Source: Halobacillus kuroshimensis DSM 18393 (GTDB lineage Bacteria > Bacillota > Bacilli > Bacillales > Halobacillaceae). Taken from it: 64,000 bases of DNA. Both the position numbers and the translations under genes were made by a program. This document shows, in pieces, positions 1-8,679 of this stretch (position 1 is its first letter; every line of letters starts with the position of its first letter). The stretch lies in contig NZ_AUDY01000015.1 of the NCBI RefSeq assembly GCF_000425705.1, forward strand, positions 62,001 to 126,000, written 5' to 3'. The notes beneath the pieces were generated by a model. It ran no database searches and had not been told where the DNA came from. It saw nothing but the letters and a program-made list of their open reading frames with translations.

Positions 1-425
1 CTTTCCGCAGACAGTGTTTCCAAATGGCGGAGGTCGTCGGCATTGAAACTGAAAATCGCTTCAAAGCTCTCCCGGTCCAGACCATTCAACTGGTCCCTCA
101 GCCATTCTTCCCCATGCTCTACTCCAAGAGAGGTGCGGCAGATCGCCTGTCCTTTATATCGGTCATGAAATCGTTCGACTGTCACGACTTCAGCTTCTGC
201 CGTCTCTACAGTGATGGTACCTCCAAGTCCTCCGCCTTGTTTAGGCATATAAGCTTCCCTCTGTTTAGGCGGCAGACCGAAAAACATGTATAAAAAGAAA
301 TGATAAAGGGTGGATTTCCCCGCTTCATTTTTTCCTGTAATGATGTTAGGCCGGTCCTCAGCAAAGGATAGGGAGAACCCGCTCCATTTTCCAAAGCCAT
401 GAATATATAGATTATGTATGATCAA
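1..425 (-). CDS. yhaN: YhaN-like AAA ATPase (N-terminal part, runs off window)
   Basis: This is the first ~141 codons of an SbcC/Rad50-like ATPase, partner of the YhaO nuclease just upstream in the same operon. The frame has no stop to the window edge. Near residue 30 it contains the Walker A motif GKNEAGKST, preceded by the typical opening IHGFGKWSGF. The best start is a TTG at 423-425 that overlaps the 3' end of yhaO by 14 nt, which suggests translational coupling; no in-frame ATG fits the family's N-terminus. By family knowledge it would drive DNA-end processing or repair. The function here is inferred from similarity and from the partner gene. Confidence 0.82.
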   Translation of the reverse strand, partial: MIIHNLYIHGFGKWSGFSLSFAEDRPNIITGKNEAGKSTLYHFFLYMFFGLPPKQREAYMPKQGGGLGGTITVETAEAEVVTVERFHDRYKGQAICRTSLGVEHGEEWLRDQLNGLDRESFEAIFSFNADDLRHLETLSAE

Positions 426-1671
426 AGCCGTCATCCCCGCTTCCCAATAATTGGTTTACCGCCATTGCTTTCGCTTTCTCCAACACTTCCGCCTGCTCCT
501 TTTCATTAAGGGAAGGAACGAACCGCGACATCTTTCTGTGATCGTACAATGGAGCGAGCCACGAATCCAAGGCTTCATCGTCTGCTTCATTCACTTTCTT
601 CAGAAACTCTCCCGTGAAATGAGGACCGTGAAGATCTTCTTCAGTCCAGCTTATCCTCTCATCCAGGCGTACATCCTCAATCCACACCCAGCCGCCTTCG
701 GTAACGTCTTCATTTTCGTTAACGATATCCTTCCATTCATCCATTACCCCTGAGGACCACCAGCGCTTCCACTGATGGCCGCTGCCTTCGATGGTCACAG
801 AGAGCATCACAGAACCGCCGCTTTCCGCAACGTGATGTTTCACATTCTCTAATACGCGCTCCAATTCGTTCGGATTTTCCAAGGGTGGAACAGGAACGGT
901 AACACTTTCATACACAAAGCTGTGCAGAGGCTGAAACCTGTGCACCCATTCCCCCTCCTGTTCTTCGATGACGTAACACCCTTTCGGCCCCTGTTCGTTC
1001 TGAGACCTTCCCTGCGTATTTCCTGGATAGATAATCAGCGGGTCTGCAGATAGAATTTCCCGTTTATGGATATGACCGAGCGCCCAGTAATCCATCCCCG
1101 TCCGCTTTAATTCCTCCAATGTGAAGGGAGCATAAACATCGTGATCCGTATTCGATTCCAGGCTTCCATGAAGCATAGCAATGTGATACGGGGGGTGTCC
1201 CGTCTTTTGAAACTCCTGCGCTTTATGCTCCTTCACCACCCTTGTCTCGTAAGAAAAACCATAAATATGCGCCAGAAGCTCCCCCTGCTTATAAAAAGGA
1301 ACCTCCTGAACACGCTCGCTCTCGAATAGGAAAACATTTTCGGGAAAGGAAACCGCGTGCTCCGTTCCTGACGTAAAGTCGTGGTTTCCAAAGCTGACGA
1401 ACACATCGATTCCGTGCTTCTGCAGCTTCTCAAAACCCCGGCGCACATGGACCTGGGCCTTCAGGCTGCGCAGTTCCTCATGATAGACATCCCCGGCAAT
1501 CAACAGGAAATCCGCCTCTTCTTTTATACATACTTGAATAAGGCGGTCAAAGGCTTCAAAGGTTCCCGCCCGCAGCCGTTCAAGCAGTTCCTCAGGGAGA
1601 TGGCCTTTCGTCTTAAACAGACTGTCCATATGCAGATCTGCACTATGGACAAATGTAATTCCATTCCGCAT
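412..1671 (-). CDS. yhaO: YhaO-like DNA repair exonuclease (calcineurin-like phosphoesterase)
   Basis: A 419-residue metallophosphoesterase of the SbcD/Mre11 type. The metal-binding motifs appear in order: SADLH near residue 12, GDVYHE near 60, GNHD near 97, LHGS near 170 and GHIH near 200. The C-terminal half is the family's less conserved accessory part. An AGGAG-type ribosome site lies just upstream of the ATG. The downstream gene is its YhaN ATPase partner, overlapping by 14 nt, so the two are probably a complex that processes DNA ends. The family assignment is firm; the substrate is not visible from sequence. Confidence 0.93.
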   Translation of the reverse strand: MRNGITFVHSADLHMDSLFKTKGHLPEELLERLRAGTFEAFDRLIQVCIKEEADFLLIAGDVYHEELRSLKAQVHVRRGFEKLQKHGIDVFVSFGNHDFTSGTEHAVSFPENVFLFESERVQEVPFYKQGELLAHIYGFSYETRVVKEHKAQEFQKTGHPPYHIAMLHGSLESNTDHDVYAPFTLEELKRTGMDYWALGHIHKREILSADPLIIYPGNTQGRSQNEQGPKGCYVIEEQEGEWVHRFQPLHSFVYESVTVPVPPLENPNELERVLENVKHHVAESGGSVMLSVTIEGSGHQWKRWWSSGVMDEWKDIVNENEDVTEGGWVWIEDVRLDERISWTEEDLHGPHFTGEFLKKVNEADDEALDSWLAPLYDHRKMSRFVPSLNEKEQAEVLEKAKAMAVNQLLGSGDDGFDHT

Positions 1672-1755
1672 AGCTTCCGCTCCTTCGCTCCATCTTTTTC
1701 TTTATTTTAACAAAGCACACCCACGAATGCACGTTCGCTTTCAGGGGTCCAGCGC

Positions 1756-1783
1756 AAAAAAAAGACCGCCCCGTGAAGGGCGG
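1756..1783 (-). terminator. Intrinsic terminator after yhaP
   Basis: A CCGCCC/GGGCGG stem is followed on the minus strand by a run of eight T residues. It lies directly after the yhaP stop codon. Confidence 0.85.
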
Positions 1784-1789
1784 AAACGT

Positions 1790-3049
1790 TCAGGATGACT
1801 TTTCTTTTTTCGATAGTTGGAGGGCTGCTTTAAGATCCTTCAAAGATGATGATTTTCCGTAAAGGAGCACGCCTCCTCTGTAAATTCTTGCCCCTATCCA
1901 TCCGAGCAGCGCAATCGAACCGATCAGCACGGCTAAGGAAAGGGAAACCTCCCATACAGGGACGTCGAGCATCCCGACTCTCAGAAACATAATCAACGGC
2001 GTGAAAAACGGGAAATACGAGCTGATGGTAATGAAAGTCGAATCCGGCGAGGCCAGACCGAACATCGCAATCATAAAGGCAGCCACGATGAGCATGATCA
2101 TAGGAGCAGTCATCTGCTGGGCATCCTCCAGACGGCTGACGAGAGACCCGAGCGTTGCTGCAAGGGTGGCAAACAATAGGTATCCCAGCAGGAAGAATAC
2201 GACCGCATAAATGATAGTGGAAGGCTGAATCGTGGTCAGCCCCAGTCCATCAATAAATGAGGCGCTCCCCGACTCTATCGTCTGCTGGATACTGAAATAT
2301 CCTGCGGTCAGGAAGATGGCAAACTGGGTTAAGCCCACGAGAGCGATACCGATGATTTTAGCAAACATCTGGGAAACCGGTGACACACTGGAAATCAAAA
2401 TTTCCATCACCCGGCTGGACTTCTCCGTAGCTACTTCCGTAGAAATCATCTGGCCGTACATAATGACGGCAAAGTACATAAAGAACAGCATGATATATAC
2501 GATTCCGCGCGTCTGATTGAGTTCCTCCGCTGATTTCGCCCGTTCCTCCAGGGCTTCCAGTTCAAACGATACCGGAGTGGATATCTGCTGCAGGGTTTCC
2601 GGCGCCACGTCTGCTTCTTCGGTCACCTGTTCGATTTTCACCTGCTGCAGGGCCTGGCGGACAGGCTCACTTGCTTCTATATTCGCAATCTGATTGGCAA
2701 AGTACGTCGCTTCGGGGAGTTGATCTGCCCCAGTCCGGATGTGTACGACAGCCTCATAACTTCCTTCTTCTACTTCCTGCTTCGCCTCCTCCAGCGTCCC
2801 TTCATAAGTTTCAGCTGCTGCTGCCTCACTGGAAACGAGACTTCTTTCAAAAGCCGCCGCCCAAGCTTCACTTTCGGAAAGAACGGCAATACGGTTTTCA
2901 TCTTCGTCTCCGCTGAACTGTTCAATGATGGATTGAAGGTTGGATACAGCGAAAATAAACACGAGCATGATCAGGGTCGTAATTACAAAAGATTTGGATT
3001 TCACTCTATTTTTATATGTATGGCCCATCATAATGAAGAACTTATTCAT
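1790..3049 (-). CDS. yhaP: ABC exporter permease, NatB/YhaP type
   Basis: A 419-residue membrane subunit of an ABC-2 type exporter. One N-terminal membrane segment (about residues 20-40) is followed by a ~150-residue acidic extracytoplasmic domain, then five or six membrane segments in the C-terminal half. This is the architecture of NatB-like permeases, which in B. subtilis extrude Na+ or are of unknown substrate. The ATG at 3047-3049 is preferred over a longer frame start because it is preceded by a GGCAGGGG ribosome site and overlaps the end of the ATPase gene by 8 nt. It forms an operon with yhaQ. Confidence 0.88.
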   Translation of the reverse strand: MNKFFIMMGHTYKNRVKSKSFVITTLIMLVFIFAVSNLQSIIEQFSGDEDENRIAVLSESEAWAAAFERSLVSSEAAAAETYEGTLEEAKQEVEEGSYEAVVHIRTGADQLPEATYFANQIANIEASEPVRQALQQVKIEQVTEEADVAPETLQQISTPVSFELEALEERAKSAEELNQTRGIVYIMLFFMYFAVIMYGQMISTEVATEKSSRVMEILISSVSPVSQMFAKIIGIALVGLTQFAIFLTAGYFSIQQTIESGSASFIDGLGLTTIQPSTIIYAVVFFLLGYLLFATLAATLGSLVSRLEDAQQMTAPMIMLIVAAFMIAMFGLASPDSTFITISSYFPFFTPLIMFLRVGMLDVPVWEVSLSLAVLIGSIALLGWIGARIYRGGVLLYGKSSSLKDLKAALQLSKKEKSS

Positions 3050-3941
3050 AGGAAGCCCCTGCCTTTTCAATGAAAATATCATTCAGTGTCGGTTCTTCCA
3101 AGTCAAAGGTGCGGACAAAGCCTCTCCCATGAAGGGATTCAAAAATACCCGCAGCTGCTTCTTCCGCAGTGATTTGAAGCTCGCACCCTTCTGCAAGGGG
3201 CTTGTATTTGGTCACACCCTTGAACGACTGTAAATAAGAGGTATCAAAATCTGCATGAATGCGGATGTTTTTCTTTCCGAATGACCGTTTGATCTCCTTC
3301 AACCTGCCGTGAACGACGGGTGATCCATGATGAAGGATACAAAGACTTTCACACAATTCCTCCACGTGCTCCATACGGTGGGATGAAAACACGATGGATG
3401 TTCCAGCTTCCTTCAATTCTACAACGGCCTCTTTCAACATTTCTACATTGACCGGATCCAGTCCGGAAAAAGGCTCATCCAGAATAAGCAGCTTCGGCTT
3501 ATGAAGCACGGCTGATATGAATTGAATTTTCTGTTGATTACCTTTGGACAACTCCTCCACTTTTTTCTGCTTATATTCCGGCACTTTAAATCGTTCCAGC
3601 CAGTGGTCGATTTCCTCCACTGCATCCTTTTTGGACATCCCTCGCAGTTTAGCCAGGTACACAAGCTGGTCTTTCACTTTCAATTTCGGATACAACCCTC
3701 GTTCTTCAGGAAGATAACCAATCAAATGGCTCTCCCCATAGCCGATTCGCCCCCGATTCCACGATATCTCTCCTTCTGTCTGATCCAGCAGCCCAAGGAT
3801 CATACGGAATGTCGTCGTTTTGCCCGCTCCGTTGGCTCCAAGAAAACCAAAAATCTGCTGTTCAGGTATTTCGATGGATAAGTGGTCCACTGCTGTGAAC
3901 GAGCCGAACTTCTTTGTAACATTCTCCAACCTCAAAGTCAT
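3042..3941 (-). CDS. yhaQ: ABC exporter ATP-binding protein, NatA/YhaQ type
   Basis: A 299-residue ABC ATPase. Walker A is GANGAGKTT near residue 35, the signature is LSKGNQQK near 137, Walker B is LLILDEPFSGLDP near 158, and the switch His is in SSHRMEH. A ~90-residue C-terminal extension matches the NatA-type DUF4162 region. It is the first gene of a two-gene unit and overlaps the permease gene, so the two form one exporter. The substrate is unknown; sodium or a toxic compound is possible from family precedent. Confidence 0.93.
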   Translation of the reverse strand: MTLRLENVTKKFGSFTAVDHLSIEIPEQQIFGFLGANGAGKTTTFRMILGLLDQTEGEISWNRGRIGYGESHLIGYLPEERGLYPKLKVKDQLVYLAKLRGMSKKDAVEEIDHWLERFKVPEYKQKKVEELSKGNQQKIQFISAVLHKPKLLILDEPFSGLDPVNVEMLKEAVVELKEAGTSIVFSSHRMEHVEELCESLCILHHGSPVVHGRLKEIKRSFGKKNIRIHADFDTSYLQSFKGVTKYKPLAEGCELQITAEEAAAGIFESLHGRGFVRTFDLEEPTLNDIFIEKAGASYE

Positions 3942-4103
3942 TCCTATACCCTCCCCTTTCTGTTTATCTTACGTGCCTGTCCGCCCGGGAGTTTCAATTT
4001 CTCCACAAATAAAAATGAAGAAACTTGAAGCTTTTTGCAGGAATTTCGCTTTCCCATGACAAATGTAAATAAATGAACAACTATTCATTCGAGGGGGACA
4101 TCC

Positions 4104-4289
4104 ATGAAACGCTACTACTTAACCGTATTCGAAAAAGACGGGACAAATGTACTTGATGAGAACTTTGAAGCTGAACATGACGAGGAAGCGAAAAAAATAG
4201 GGACGGCCAAACTGACGGAACATGGATACAGTGAGTTTACCCACCGCTGCGTGTCTCCTGATGGACGGCTGGTTCTTTTCCACCGCTGA
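4104..4289 (+). CDS. yhzD: YhzD-like small protein
   Basis: A 61-residue soluble protein beginning MKRYYLTVFEKDG and ending THRCVSPDGRLVLFHR, the pattern of the YhzD family as I remember it. A GAGGGGG ribosome site precedes the ATG. It sits alone, divergent from yhaQ and convergent with the crotonase gene, in the same neighbourhood as in B. subtilis. No function is known for the family; the fold is probably a small alpha/beta unit. Confidence 0.8.
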   Translation: MKRYYLTVFEKDGTNVLDENFEAEHDEEAKKIGTAKLTEHGYSEFTHRCVSPDGRLVLFHR

Positions 4290-4290
4290 A

Positions 4291-4318
4291 AAGAGCCGCG
4301 CTTAAAGGCGCGGCTCTT
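4291..4318. terminator. Bidirectional terminator between yhzD and yhaR
   Basis: A 10-bp perfect stem AAGAGCCGCG/CGCGGCTCTT lies between two convergent genes, with A-rich and T-rich flanks. Confidence 0.8.
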
Positions 4319-4320
4319 CA

Positions 4321-5091
4321 TTATTTTCCATGAAATTCTGGATTCCTTTTTTCCATAAAAGCCTGAACACCTTCCATGTGATCCTCTGTATGCCTCAGCA
4401 TCCATTGAGTTTCCCTTTCCTCTGTCAAATAGGTCTGGAGCTTTTCCAAGCCATATTTATGATAGATCTCCTTCGTCGCAATCATCGATCGGAGCGGACG
4501 GCGGCTCCAATATTCCGCAAGGTCTCCAGCTTCCTGCTGGACCGATCCTTCAACAACCTGGTCGATCAGCTTGTATTCATAAGCTTCAGCAGCCGACATC
4601 CGCTCCCCCTTCCAAGTAAAATGCTTGGCCTGATGGGTGCCCAGACGTTCCTGAAGCCAGAAGTGGCCGCCCCCATCCGGAGCAAGTCCGATGCCGATGA
4701 AGTTCATGGACAACTGCGCCCCTGCTTCCGCCATTACATAATCAGCCGATAACGCAATACTGAGTCCGAGCCCGACGACAGGCCCGTGAACAGCGGCGAT
4801 CACAACCTTAGGCATCGTATAAAAAGACTTGACGATATATTCAATGTCATCCATCACCTGATCGTAAACGTCACGGTCAGCCGCTTCCTTCATCATAGTA
4901 AGATCCCCGCCGGCGCAAAAGCCGTCTCCACTTCCCGACAAAACAACAACCTGAGCCTCTGAATGCTGCACCTGGTCGAGAACGTAGGCAAATTCAGCTA
5001 ACTGCTCCGTCCCGAGCGCATTATACTTTTCTCCCCGGTCCAACGTAATGTGTACAACATTATCCTTTTCTTCAACCCTAAAGTGGCCCAT
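4321..5091 (-). CDS. yhaR: Enoyl-CoA hydratase/isomerase family protein (YhaR-like)
   Basis: A 256-residue crotonase-fold protein. The CoA-binding and oxyanion-hole segments are visible: KYNALG near residue 22, GSGDGFCAGGDL near 53 and GPVVGLGLSIAL near 106. The region GIGLAPDGGGHF near 133 is where the catalytic acid usually lies. It most resembles PaaG/YhaR-type hydratase-isomerases of acyl-CoA metabolism. The gene is monocistronic and ends at a terminator shared with yhzD. The exact substrate cannot be given. Confidence 0.88.
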   Translation of the reverse strand: MGHFRVEEKDNVVHITLDRGEKYNALGTEQLAEFAYVLDQVQHSEAQVVVLSGSGDGFCAGGDLTMMKEAADRDVYDQVMDDIEYIVKSFYTMPKVVIAAVHGPVVGLGLSIALSADYVMAEAGAQLSMNFIGIGLAPDGGGHFWLQERLGTHQAKHFTWKGERMSAAEAYEYKLIDQVVEGSVQQEAGDLAEYWSRRPLRSMIATKEIYHKYGLEKLQTYLTEERETQWMLRHTEDHMEGVQAFMEKRNPEFHGK

Positions 5092-5245
5092 TTTTCTCCC
5101 CCTGGATTCAAAAATGTCTTCTATTCGTTACATTTCGCCGGCGCGTATCTTTTCTCCTGCAAAGGTCGACAACATTCCTTCCATCACGCAGAAAAAACAT
5201 AAAGACAATCTCCTGCTGAAAAAAATACCCGGTGCTTTTCAGGCA

Positions 5246-5310
5246 TAAAAAAAGAGTCTGCAGAAAACACATGGTTTTCTGCAGACTCAGACCACCGTAG
5301 AAACGGTGGT
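5246..5310 (-). terminator. Strong terminator after yheA (double hairpin)
   Basis: A 15-bp stem GAGTCTGCAGAAAAC/GTTTTCTGCAGACTC is followed on the minus strand by T residues. A second small hairpin, ACCACCG/CGGTGGT at about 5291-5310, lies between it and the yheA stop codon. Confidence 0.85.
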
Positions 5311-5319
5311 TCGTCTGTA

Positions 5320-5679
5320 TTACTGCTGCGGCTCTTCCGGATTACCATAAAGCTCTTCCAGCGGTTTTGTAATAATACGGCTGATATCGTTGATGACAGT
5401 GTTCAGGCGCTGTTCTTCTTCCATCAGCTTGGAAATCTGTGGATGCTGCTGTACAAGTTCTACAACTTTACGTGCCTGTTCCACTTCTTCTTCAGAGATT
5501 TCCTCTCCCTGCATCTGTTTTTGTTGAAGCGTGATTTGTGTCTGACGGAAATCATCAAACATTGTTTTCGCTGCTTCGTCATTCATAACCGCTTCATATG
5601 CTTCTTTCAAGCTCGTGAATTCTTCACTGTTGCGGATTGCTTTTTCCAAATCATAAGCGTAATCGTATAGGTTTGCCAT
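5320..5679 (-). CDS. yheA: YlbF/YmcA-family protein YheA
   Basis: A 119-residue, largely helical, charged protein that starts MANLYDYAYDLEKAIR and carries the DUF964 pattern seen in YlbF, YmcA and YheA. In B. subtilis YlbF and YmcA act with YaaT on RNase Y; YheA itself is less understood. The start at 5679 is preferred over a longer frame because AGGAGG lies 9 nt upstream. The gene follows yheB on the same strand, with a ~85 nt gap. Confidence 0.88.
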   Translation of the reverse strand: MANLYDYAYDLEKAIRNSEEFTSLKEAYEAVMNDEAAKTMFDDFRQTQITLQQKQMQGEEISEEEVEQARKVVELVQQHPQISKLMEEEQRLNTVINDISRIITKPLEELYGNPEEPQQ

Positions 5680-5764
5680 AAAATAAGCCCTCCTGTAATT
5701 TCGTACTTCTAACATTCCTTCCCCACTATAACAGACTCACTGAAGTCTGTATAGGAATAGGGTT

Positions 5765-6901
5765 TCATCCGATGACCATGACGAGAGCGGCCTGCAGCAG
5801 ACCGATCAGTCCACCAAGAAGAGCCCCGAGATATGTGATCATCTTGAATTCCCTTCTCGAAATGCCAAGGACCATCTCCTCGAGACGATCCACTTGGAAA
5901 GCCTCTACCTCTTCCTTGACGACTTCCTCCAGTCTAACGGATTGGATCATTCCTTCCACTTTACCGGAGATAACATCGACGGATTTTCTAATGAGGACCG
6001 GAATCCATTGTTTGGTTACCTTCTCCTGAATAGGAGCGGTCCAGTCAGCAATCGAACGCTCCATCCATTGCTCAACGGGAAGAGCCTGTGCCGCCGTCTG
6101 CCCGATCAGACGCCCGATTTCATCAGAACCGATTCGTTCTTCCACGGATTCAAGGGGCATATCGAGCCATTTCTCTTTTTCTGCATGAAGCATCGTTTTC
6201 AACCATTCATTCATTTCGCTGTCAGACACATACTTCAGGAGAATCGGATATAGACGTTCAGTCAGCCCATCCGGTCCTAAAAAAGAGGAAATCATATTTC
6301 CAAGAAAACCTTGGTTGTCCAGGTAATTATCAATCAGGGCGGAGACTTTCTCTTTTCCCTCCGTACTCCGGAAATAATTCTCGATACTTTTTTGGATGTG
6401 TTCGGCGGCCTGGTCAACGCCATGATCCACCTTCGATGTCCATTCCGGAGTCAGCAGCTCTCTGATTTCCTGCTGCCTGTATCCATCCATCAGCTTATGG
6501 TACCGTTCTTCGATCCAAGAAGCCGTATTCGATCTAATTTCCTCTGAAGCCACATCGATTTGGAAATCCTTCAGCAGGGATTGGACGGATTTATCCTGCT
6601 GCAGCCATTTCAACGCTTCTTTTTCAGCCAAGGAGGTCATCTGGCTCACCAGAGCAGGTTCAGTCAATTTACGGCGGATGCCCTCGGGTGTAAGAAGATG
6701 ATTCACGACCATCTTCCCGAGCTGCTGTGCTAATTCATTCTGTCGTTTAGGAATAAGTCCCGGCGTGAATGGCACGCGGAACTTCCCGATATATATCGCA
6801 CGGTAAGGGCGGAAAAGCATCTTAATCGCGAGGGAGTTCGTCACTCCACCAATCAAGGCCCCGATCCCCATCATTAAAAGAATCAGAAGTATTGGATGCA
6901 T
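5765..6901 (-). CDS. yheB: DUF445 membrane protein YheB
   Basis: A 378-residue protein with an N-terminal membrane helix (MHPILLILLMMGIGALIGG), a long helical and amphipathic middle, and a C-terminal membrane segment near residues 350-378. This is the DUF445/YheB layout. The motif NSLAIKMLFRPY near residue 24 is typical. The ATG at 6899-6901 has an AGAGG site upstream and gives the family's usual length; the longer frame adds 30 residues without family character. In B. subtilis the protein is linked to the forespore or envelope, but its role is not settled. Confidence 0.88.
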   Translation of the reverse strand: MHPILLILLMMGIGALIGGVTNSLAIKMLFRPYRAIYIGKFRVPFTPGLIPKRQNELAQQLGKMVVNHLLTPEGIRRKLTEPALVSQMTSLAEKEALKWLQQDKSVQSLLKDFQIDVASEEIRSNTASWIEERYHKLMDGYRQQEIRELLTPEWTSKVDHGVDQAAEHIQKSIENYFRSTEGKEKVSALIDNYLDNQGFLGNMISSFLGPDGLTERLYPILLKYVSDSEMNEWLKTMLHAEKEKWLDMPLESVEERIGSDEIGRLIGQTAAQALPVEQWMERSIADWTAPIQEKVTKQWIPVLIRKSVDVISGKVEGMIQSVRLEEVVKEEVEAFQVDRLEEMVLGISRREFKMITYLGALLGGLIGLLQAALVMVIG

Positions 6902-7037
6902 CGTACAACCTCTTTCTATCGTAGTGTACCAAGTATAATGGAAAAATGCGGCGTGTGCCAAACGAGAGAAATGAAAAATATCCCCTCTCATGATTCCTCT
7001 TTAAACGGGCCACCCTATAGGTAAGGAGGTGAACAGA

Positions 7038-7220
7038 ATGAAGGAGGAAAAAAAGCAGGCCGCCGAAGGAAAAGACCAGTTTGAACTGGATGTTGACCGT
7101 ATGATTAATGAAGGAATGGCCGGCGGCACCGTAGCCCCGGTCTACGGGCGCGAGCAGCTTGGGGAAGCCCATGAAATCCCGGTTCAGGAGAATCGAAGAA
7201 ATGATCCTGCAGAAAAATAA
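7038..7220 (+). CDS. Small hypothetical hydrophilic protein
   Basis: A 60-residue charged protein with no membrane segment and no family I recognise. The AAGGAGG at 7023-7029 places the start at the ATG 7038 rather than at the in-frame GTG 7029, which is part of the ribosome site. It ends at a bidirectional terminator shared with the CstR-like gene. The strong translation signal and terminator support a real gene. Confidence 0.65.
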   Translation: MKEEKKQAAEGKDQFELDVDRMINEGMAGGTVAPVYGREQLGEAHEIPVQENRRNDPAEK

Positions 7221-7221
7221 T

Positions 7222-7263
7222 AAAGCTGTCTCTGATGGACCCTCATCCATCAGAGACAGCTTT
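7222..7263. terminator. Bidirectional terminator
   Basis: An 18-bp perfect stem starting AAAGCTGTC with a short loop lies between convergent genes. Confidence 0.88.
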
Positions 7264-7266
7264 ATT

Positions 7267-7548
7267 TCAGCGGCTTTTCACAATCATCTGCACAGCTTCA
7301 TTGATTAAATCCTCGGCAGATTCTCCCTCTTCGTGAGCAACGCGTATACATTCCTCAAGGTTTTTCGCTACAATATAACCAATCGCGCGGTCCATGGCTG
7401 AACGAGCCGCAGACAGCTGGGTGATGACATCTTTACAGTCTTTTTCCTCATCCATCATTTTAAGGACACCGCGCACCTGTCCTTCGATGCGTTTTAACCG
7501 GTTTTTCGTTTCTTGTCCGTAGAAACTCTGTTCTTTGACGTGTTCCAT
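7267..7548 (-). CDS. CsoR/FrmR-family repressor, CstR-like
   Basis: A 93-residue all-helical repressor with the family core NRLKRIEGQVRGV near residues 16-28. The first metal or sulfur Cys is present in KDCKDV (Cys 38) and the second in LEECIRV (Cys 67 or so). The copper-ligand His of CsoR, four residues before that Cys, is replaced by Asn. That Cys-Asn-Cys pattern is the CstR/YrkD type, which senses persulfide, rather than copper-binding CsoR. No rhodanese or sulfide-oxidising gene is adjacent. It is divergent from the PucR-like gene, which it might regulate. Confidence 0.85.
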   Translation of the reverse strand: MEHVKEQSFYGQETKNRLKRIEGQVRGVLKMMDEEKDCKDVITQLSAARSAMDRAIGYIVAKNLEECIRVAHEEGESAEDLINEAVQMIVKSR

Positions 7549-7659
7549 TCCGATTCCCCCTTTCCGTCCGACTTATCATGTATAGGGATCAATTGACTTT
7601 GCGGATTTCTACATTGTATTACTATAATAGTAAATATCCTAGTAAAAAGGAAGAGATTC

Positions 7660-8556
7660 ATGTCTGTCATTCATCAACTCCAGCAGATCTACCCCTCTAT
7701 GAGGGTGATTAACGAAGCAGAAGCCGGCGACTCAGACCAGTGGGACTATTTTCTGACGCCGGAAAAAGAACTCATAGCCATCCCTAAAATTGAAAGGAAT
7801 AACCAGGAAGCAGAGCTGTTATCCATTTTCCTCACTCCTTTTGAGAAAGATTCCATGACCGAGACAGAAAGGGAAACAGCATGGAAGGAACTTACCTCCA
7901 CCGGCAGCCAGTATGCAGGCATTTCCTGGCCGCAGTCCTACCGCTTCATCCTGTTTACGTTTGATGACACCGGCACTGAAAAAAGCACGATAAAAGAAGC
8001 GCTTCAATCTTTATTTCCGGAACGTGTGCCTCTGATCTGGCAGTCGGACCGGTCGGGGTATATAGTGGAGGAAATCTTCTCGAGCGGACAGGAGGTCCTT
8101 TCGTTCGAAGGGATTCCGGATGTTCTCATGAGTGACTTCTACACAAATATACGTTTTTTTACAAGCCATTTCAGTTCTGACTTAAAAGAAGCCCCCTCTA
8201 TTTTGAAATGGTCGCTCAGCGGAGCCGATCTGGCTGATCGATACCACCTGCCCGCTGTCGCTTCCTACAAGGATATTATTCCCTATTTCTACATTGACTA
8301 CCTACCTGAAGCCTATTGGCACCAGGTAGAGCAGTCGATCTTCCAAGAGGTGCTGGAAGATAAGGAACTGCTTCAGACGATCAAGGTTTTCCTTGAAACC
8401 GGATCCAACACATCCCTCGCTGCTAAAAAGCTGTATATGCACCGGAACAGCATGCAGTACCGTGTCGATAAGTTCATCGAGAAAACAGATTTGGATATTA
8501 AGGATTTCAAAGGGGCGGTCATCACCTATCTTGCTCTTTTACATCTACAATTGTAA
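7660..8556 (+). CDS. PucR-type helix-turn-helix regulator
   Basis: A 298-residue protein whose last ~60 residues form a PucR C-terminal HTH (TSLAAKKLYMHRNSMQYRVDKF, here split: AAKKLYMHRNS then MQYRVDKF), the segment that binds DNA in PucR/CdaR-like activators. The N-terminal ~230 residues are a non-conserved sensor region. It lies 123 nt upstream of msmX, from which a strong terminator separates it, and is divergent from the CstR-like gene. It may control sugar or purine use, but no target is evident. Confidence 0.8.
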   Translation: MSVIHQLQQIYPSMRVINEAEAGDSDQWDYFLTPEKELIAIPKIERNNQEAELLSIFLTPFEKDSMTETERETAWKELTSTGSQYAGISWPQSYRFILFTFDDTGTEKSTIKEALQSLFPERVPLIWQSDRSGYIVEEIFSSGQEVLSFEGIPDVLMSDFYTNIRFFTSHFSSDLKEAPSILKWSLSGADLADRYHLPAVASYKDIIPYFYIDYLPEAYWHQVEQSIFQEVLEDKELLQTIKVFLETGSNTSLAAKKLYMHRNSMQYRVDKFIEKTDLDIKDFKGAVITYLALLHLQL

Positions 8557-8559
8557 TTC

Positions 8560-8604
8560 GACAAAGTGCACAAAACTCACAGTGGTGAGTTTGTGCACTT
8601 TGTC
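8560..8604 (+). terminator. Terminator after the PucR-like gene
   Basis: A near-perfect 20-bp stem beginning GACAAAGTGCACAAA and closing TTTGTGCACTTTGTC. The T-tract is short, so it may act in both directions or as a barrier before msmX. Confidence 0.7.
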
Positions 8605-8646
8605 CATTTACCGTTTTCAGAAACTTCGGTACACTGAAACCAGTTA

Positions 8647-8660
8647 AGAAAGCGATTTCA
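8647..8660. promoter_or_regulatory. Candidate CcpA cre site upstream of msmX
   Basis: AGAAAGCGATTTCA matches the cre consensus TGWAANCGNTNWCA at 13 of 14 positions. It ends 20 nt before the msmX start codon, a place where bound CcpA would block transcription or elongation. This fits catabolite control of a shared sugar-import ATPase. Seen by eye only. Confidence 0.6.
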
Positions 8661-8679
8661 AAAACAGGGGGAGTTTCCA

